Shown in pieces: positions 5,891-7,649 of a DNA stretch of 7,649 nucleotides (its first letter is position 1; every line of letters begins with the position of its first letter). The DNA is from JBGPML01 sp041486955 (GTDB lineage Bacteria > Patescibacteriota > UBA1384 > 2-12-FULL-50-11 > DASWYB01): positions 1-7,649 of the forward strand of contig JBGPML010000042.1 in the NCBI GenBank assembly GCA_041486955.1, read 5' to 3'. The notes beneath the pieces were generated by a model. The model did not search any database. It was given only the letters and a program-made list of their open reading frames with translations, and had not been told where the DNA came from. A program made the translations under genes and the position numbers.

Positions 5891-7258
5891 ATGCAACCAA
5901 TTTTTCTTTATAACAGTCTCACTCGATCAAAAGAGGAATTTAAACCGATAACGCCAGGTGAAGTACGCATGTATTCGTGTGGTCCAACGGTCTATGATTT
6001 TGCTCATATCGGTAACTTACGGAGCTATATTTTTGCCGATACCCTGAAACGAGTTCTCAAATTTAATGACTACAGCGTAACCCATGCCATGAATATTACT
6101 GATGTCGGGCATCTGGTGGGGGATGGCGATGAAGGAGAAGATAAACTCGAAGTCGGGGCCAAACGAGAGGGGATTAACCCATTAGACATTGCTAAAAAGT
6201 ATACGGACCAGTTTATCGAGGACTTAAAAGCTTTAAATATCGAATTACCGGATAAAATTAAATCCGCGACAGAAACAATAGAAGTTCAAATAGTATTAAT
6301 CAAAATCCTGGAAGACAAAGGATTCACCTATAAAACTGAATCGGCAATCTATTTTGATACCACGAAAATTAATGATTACGGCAAATTAACCGGCCAAAAG
6401 CGTCAGGATATGTTAACTGGTGCTCGAGCAGAGGTTATTGTTGACTCAGATAAAAAGAATCCACAGGATTTTGCCCTGTGGTTCTTCTTGGTCGGTCGTT
6501 ATGCCAGTCATATACTGCATTGGCCAAGCCCATGGGGTGAGGGATTTCCTGGTTGGCATATTGAATGTTCAGCGATTTCGCGAGAACTACTCGGTCAGCC
6601 GTTTGATATTCATACCGGTGGGGTCGATCATATTGGCACGCATCACACCAATGAAATTGCCCAAAGTGAAGCGGCGTTTGATCTACCATTAGCTAATTAT
6701 TGGCTGCATAATGAGTTCTTACTCGTTGATGGAGGCCGTATGGGGAAAAGTGAGGGGAATGTGATTACTTTGAAAACAGTGCAAGAAAAAGGCTTTTCGC
6801 CGTTAGATTTCCGCTATTTGTGTTTGATGGCTCATTACCGTTCAAAAATGAACTTTACATGGGAAGCCCTTGAAGGGGCCCGCAATACTCGTTTAAACCT
6901 TGTTGAATCAGTTGGCGTCGTTCCAGATGTAATTGCTAAGGATGGGAGCGAGAATTTCAAACATATCCTCGCGGCGATCAACCAAGACCTCGATACGCCA
7001 AAAGCCCTCGCTTTACTCCATGATGGCAAAAGTAAGTCGGCTTGGTGGGAATTTGAACCAATATTGCAAATTGGCCTAGCCCTCAATACAAAAGAGCCAA
7101 AAATTCCCGAGCCAGTCGCAATGCTGTTAAGCGAAAGAAATCAGGCCCGAATCAACCAAGATTGGGCGCGATCAGACGAATTACGAAAGAATATTGAAGA
7201 ATTAGGCTATCAGGTTATTGACACGCCGGACGGAACAAAGCTTTTATCCGAATCATAA
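5891..7258 (+). CDS. cysS: Cysteinyl-tRNA synthetase
   Basis: A class I synthetase that charges tRNA-Cys in the cytoplasm. The 455 residues match the usual 450-470. The HIGH signature is HIGN (39-42) within CGPTVYDFAHIGN. Probable zinc ligands are C30, C226 (GWHIECSAIS), H251 and E255 (THHTNEIAQ). The editing-independent catalytic core continues with GGVDHIG (243-249) and WLHNEFLLVDGGRMGKSEGN (271-290), where the KMSKS loop reads RMGKS (283-287). The DALR-type helical region is at about 310-400, and the anticodon-side end carries RNQARINQDWARSDELR (416-432) and DTPDGTKLL (444-452). Start ATG 5891 has only a weak AAGAGAA upstream, which suggests coupling to recR, 13 bases before it. Transcription should end at the terminator near 7355. 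MshC, a CysRS relative, is less likely because the full C-terminal tRNA-binding part is present. Confidence 0.97.
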   Translation: MQPIFLYNSLTRSKEEFKPITPGEVRMYSCGPTVYDFAHIGNLRSYIFADTLKRVLKFNDYSVTHAMNITDVGHLVGDGDEGEDKLEVGAKREGINPLDIAKKYTDQFIEDLKALNIELPDKIKSATETIEVQIVLIKILEDKGFTYKTESAIYFDTTKINDYGKLTGQKRQDMLTGARAEVIVDSDKKNPQDFALWFFLVGRYASHILHWPSPWGEGFPGWHIECSAISRELLGQPFDIHTGGVDHIGTHHTNEIAQSEAAFDLPLANYWLHNEFLLVDGGRMGKSEGNVITLKTVQEKGFSPLDFRYLCLMAHYRSKMNFTWEALEGARNTRLNLVESVGVVPDVIAKDGSENFKHILAAINQDLDTPKALALLHDGKSKSAWWEFEPILQIGLALNTKEPKIPEPVAMLLSERNQARINQDWARSDELRKNIEELGYQVIDTPDGTKLLSES

Positions 7259-7274
7259 GTTACGCTACAAAGTG

Positions 7275-7302
7275 CTATTTACAGGCTCTAACCTGTAAAT
7301 AG
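7275..7302 (+). terminator. Hairpin just after cysS, possible first terminator
   Basis: CTATTTACAGG (7275-7285) and CCTGTAAATAG (7292-7302) form a perfect 11-bp stem with a 6-base loop, 16 bases after the cysS stop. The nearest T-run (7308-7311) is short and offset by five bases, so it may protect the mRNA 3' end rather than terminate transcription. Confidence 0.5.
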
Positions 7303-7325
7303 GGCTATTTTCGGTGTTTTAGGGC

Positions 7326-7355
7326 CTTCCAGAGGCTTCCTGGAGGATGTTTTTT
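7326..7355 (+). terminator. Intrinsic terminator of the recR-cysS transcript
   Basis: CTTCCAG (7326-7332) pairs with CTGGAGG (7340-7346), including one G.U pair, around a 7-base loop, and a run of six Ts follows at 7350-7355. It separates cysS from the promoter downstream. Confidence 0.7.
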
Positions 7356-7413
7356 AGGTTATTCACGGGCCATTTTTAGAGCTGAAATAGGTGAATTGAC
7401 ACCTGTGAACCCA

Positions 7414-7442
7414 TTGACAAAAATACTATTTTATGGTATATT
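7414..7442 (+). promoter_or_regulatory. Strong sigma-70 promoter for the right-edge RNA
   Basis: TTGACA (7414-7419, exact consensus), a 17-bp spacer and TATATT (7437-7442, five of six) predict a start near 7449. A second TTGACA (7396-7401) lies 18 bp upstream, inside a small AGGTG/CACCT palindrome (7389-7404). It has no -10 partner and may be a duplicated box or part of an operator. Confidence 0.8.
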
Positions 7443-7448
7443 CTGGCC

Positions 7449-7649
7449 AGCATAAAAAAGGGAAAAACCAAGGAGGAAAGTATGAATTTTGTGTAAAGTT
7501 ATCGATTCGATTTTGTAAGGACTGTTGTGTTCTGGCTGGGTACGGTGGCTCGGTGGCTTAACCTAGATTAGCCAAATATCCTGTCCCCGTAAGTCGGTGT
7601 TCCATCGGCTTGCCGGAGGGACTAAGACTTGGGCCTGGCCAGAACAGAG
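7449..7649 (+). ncRNA. Structured RNA or long leader, unassigned, cut by window edge
   Basis: No recognisable protein gene occupies the last 200 bases. From the predicted start the RNA has an A-rich 5' part with AAGGAGG and a 4-codon ORF, then a compact folded domain. TGTTCTGGCTGGGT (7528-7541) pairs with GGCCTGGCCAGAACA (7632-7646) over about 14 bp with some G.U pairs. Inside are GGCT/AGCC (7555-7558 with 7570-7573), GTCCC/GGGAC (7583-7587 with 7618-7622), CGGTG/CATCG with a TTC loop (7595-7607), and CGGC/GCCG. I compared it by eye with 5S rRNA, SRP RNA, RNase P RNA, tmRNA and common riboswitches and found no match. It could be a free RNA, or the leader of a gene or rRNA operon beyond the edge. 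Confidence 0.5.
7482..7496 (+). CDS. Possible 4-codon leader ORF (MNFV)
   Basis: A perfect Shine-Dalgarno AAGGAGG (7470-7476) sits five bases before ATG 7482, yet the frame closes after ATG AAT TTT GTG with TAA at 7494. The site is well placed for ribosome binding on the RNA started near 7449. It could be a minimal leader peptide, a standby site, or the start of a gene broken by a stop or frameshift: after the TAA the frame stays open for a further 24 codons to TAG. Translation is not shown. Confidence 0.3.
   Translation: MNFV

Noticed and set aside
6435..6689. Minus-strand 84-codon open frame within cysS
   Set aside because: It lies wholly inside a conserved catalytic part of cysS and encodes nothing recognisable; it is a shadow frame.
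7449..7649. RNase P RNA, suggested by GAGGAAAGT near 7474
   Set aside because: The invariant GAGGAAAGTCC continues as TATG here, the segment is a ribosome site before ATG, and the other conserved RNase P regions were not found.

Overview
The window looks like a chromosomal segment of a small-genome bacterium. The protein signatures (a DprA/TopA/RecR set, a compact CysRS whose KMSKS motif is RMGKS, a GT39-type mannosyltransferase) together with a GTCATTGCGAGG-type palindromic repeat fit the Candidate Phyla Radiation (Patescibacteria) best. That assignment is inference from motif flavour, not a search. All stop codons are ordinary and the code looks standard.

Layout. Positions 1-1016 (minus strand) hold most of a membrane O-mannosyltransferase of the PMT family; its C-terminus lies beyond the left edge. 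Positions 1017-1691 carry no convincing protein gene larger than a 15-codon leader, but are rich in RNA signals on the minus strand: a consensus promoter (TTGACA, 16 bp, TATAAT) at 1555-1528, about 210 nt of structured RNA, an intrinsic terminator at 1340-1311, a leader with small hairpins, a 70-bp near-perfect inverted repeat, and a short leader ORF ending 4 nt before the mannosyltransferase start. Positions 1692-7258 are a co-directional plus-strand block: dprA, topA, recR, cysS. dprA and topA are 60 bp apart; recR and cysS are 13 bp apart. The 145-bp topA-recR gap is mostly a palindromic repeat element followed by an extended -10 promoter. After cysS come two hairpins, the second a standard terminator, and then a second strong promoter (TTGACA, 17 bp, TATATT) that starts a structured RNA or leader running off the right edge.

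How the genes relate. DprA loads RecA on incoming single-stranded DNA, RecR is a RecA-loading mediator in RecFOR-type repair, and TopA relaxes negative supercoils, so three of the four plus-strand genes are DNA uptake, repair and topology functions. CysS is a translation housekeeping gene carried with recR. The mannosyltransferase is a separate, divergently transcribed envelope function.

The most interesting part is non-coding. The minus-strand RNA at 1524-1311 has its own consensus promoter and terminator, a C-rich apical loop (CCCCTCCTT) complementary to Shine-Dalgarno sequence and to two sites in its own tail, and a 6-base segment that could pair with the terminator's 5' arm. It could be a free small RNA or an attenuator for the mannosyltransferase. 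I could not match it, or the right-edge RNA, to a known RNA family.
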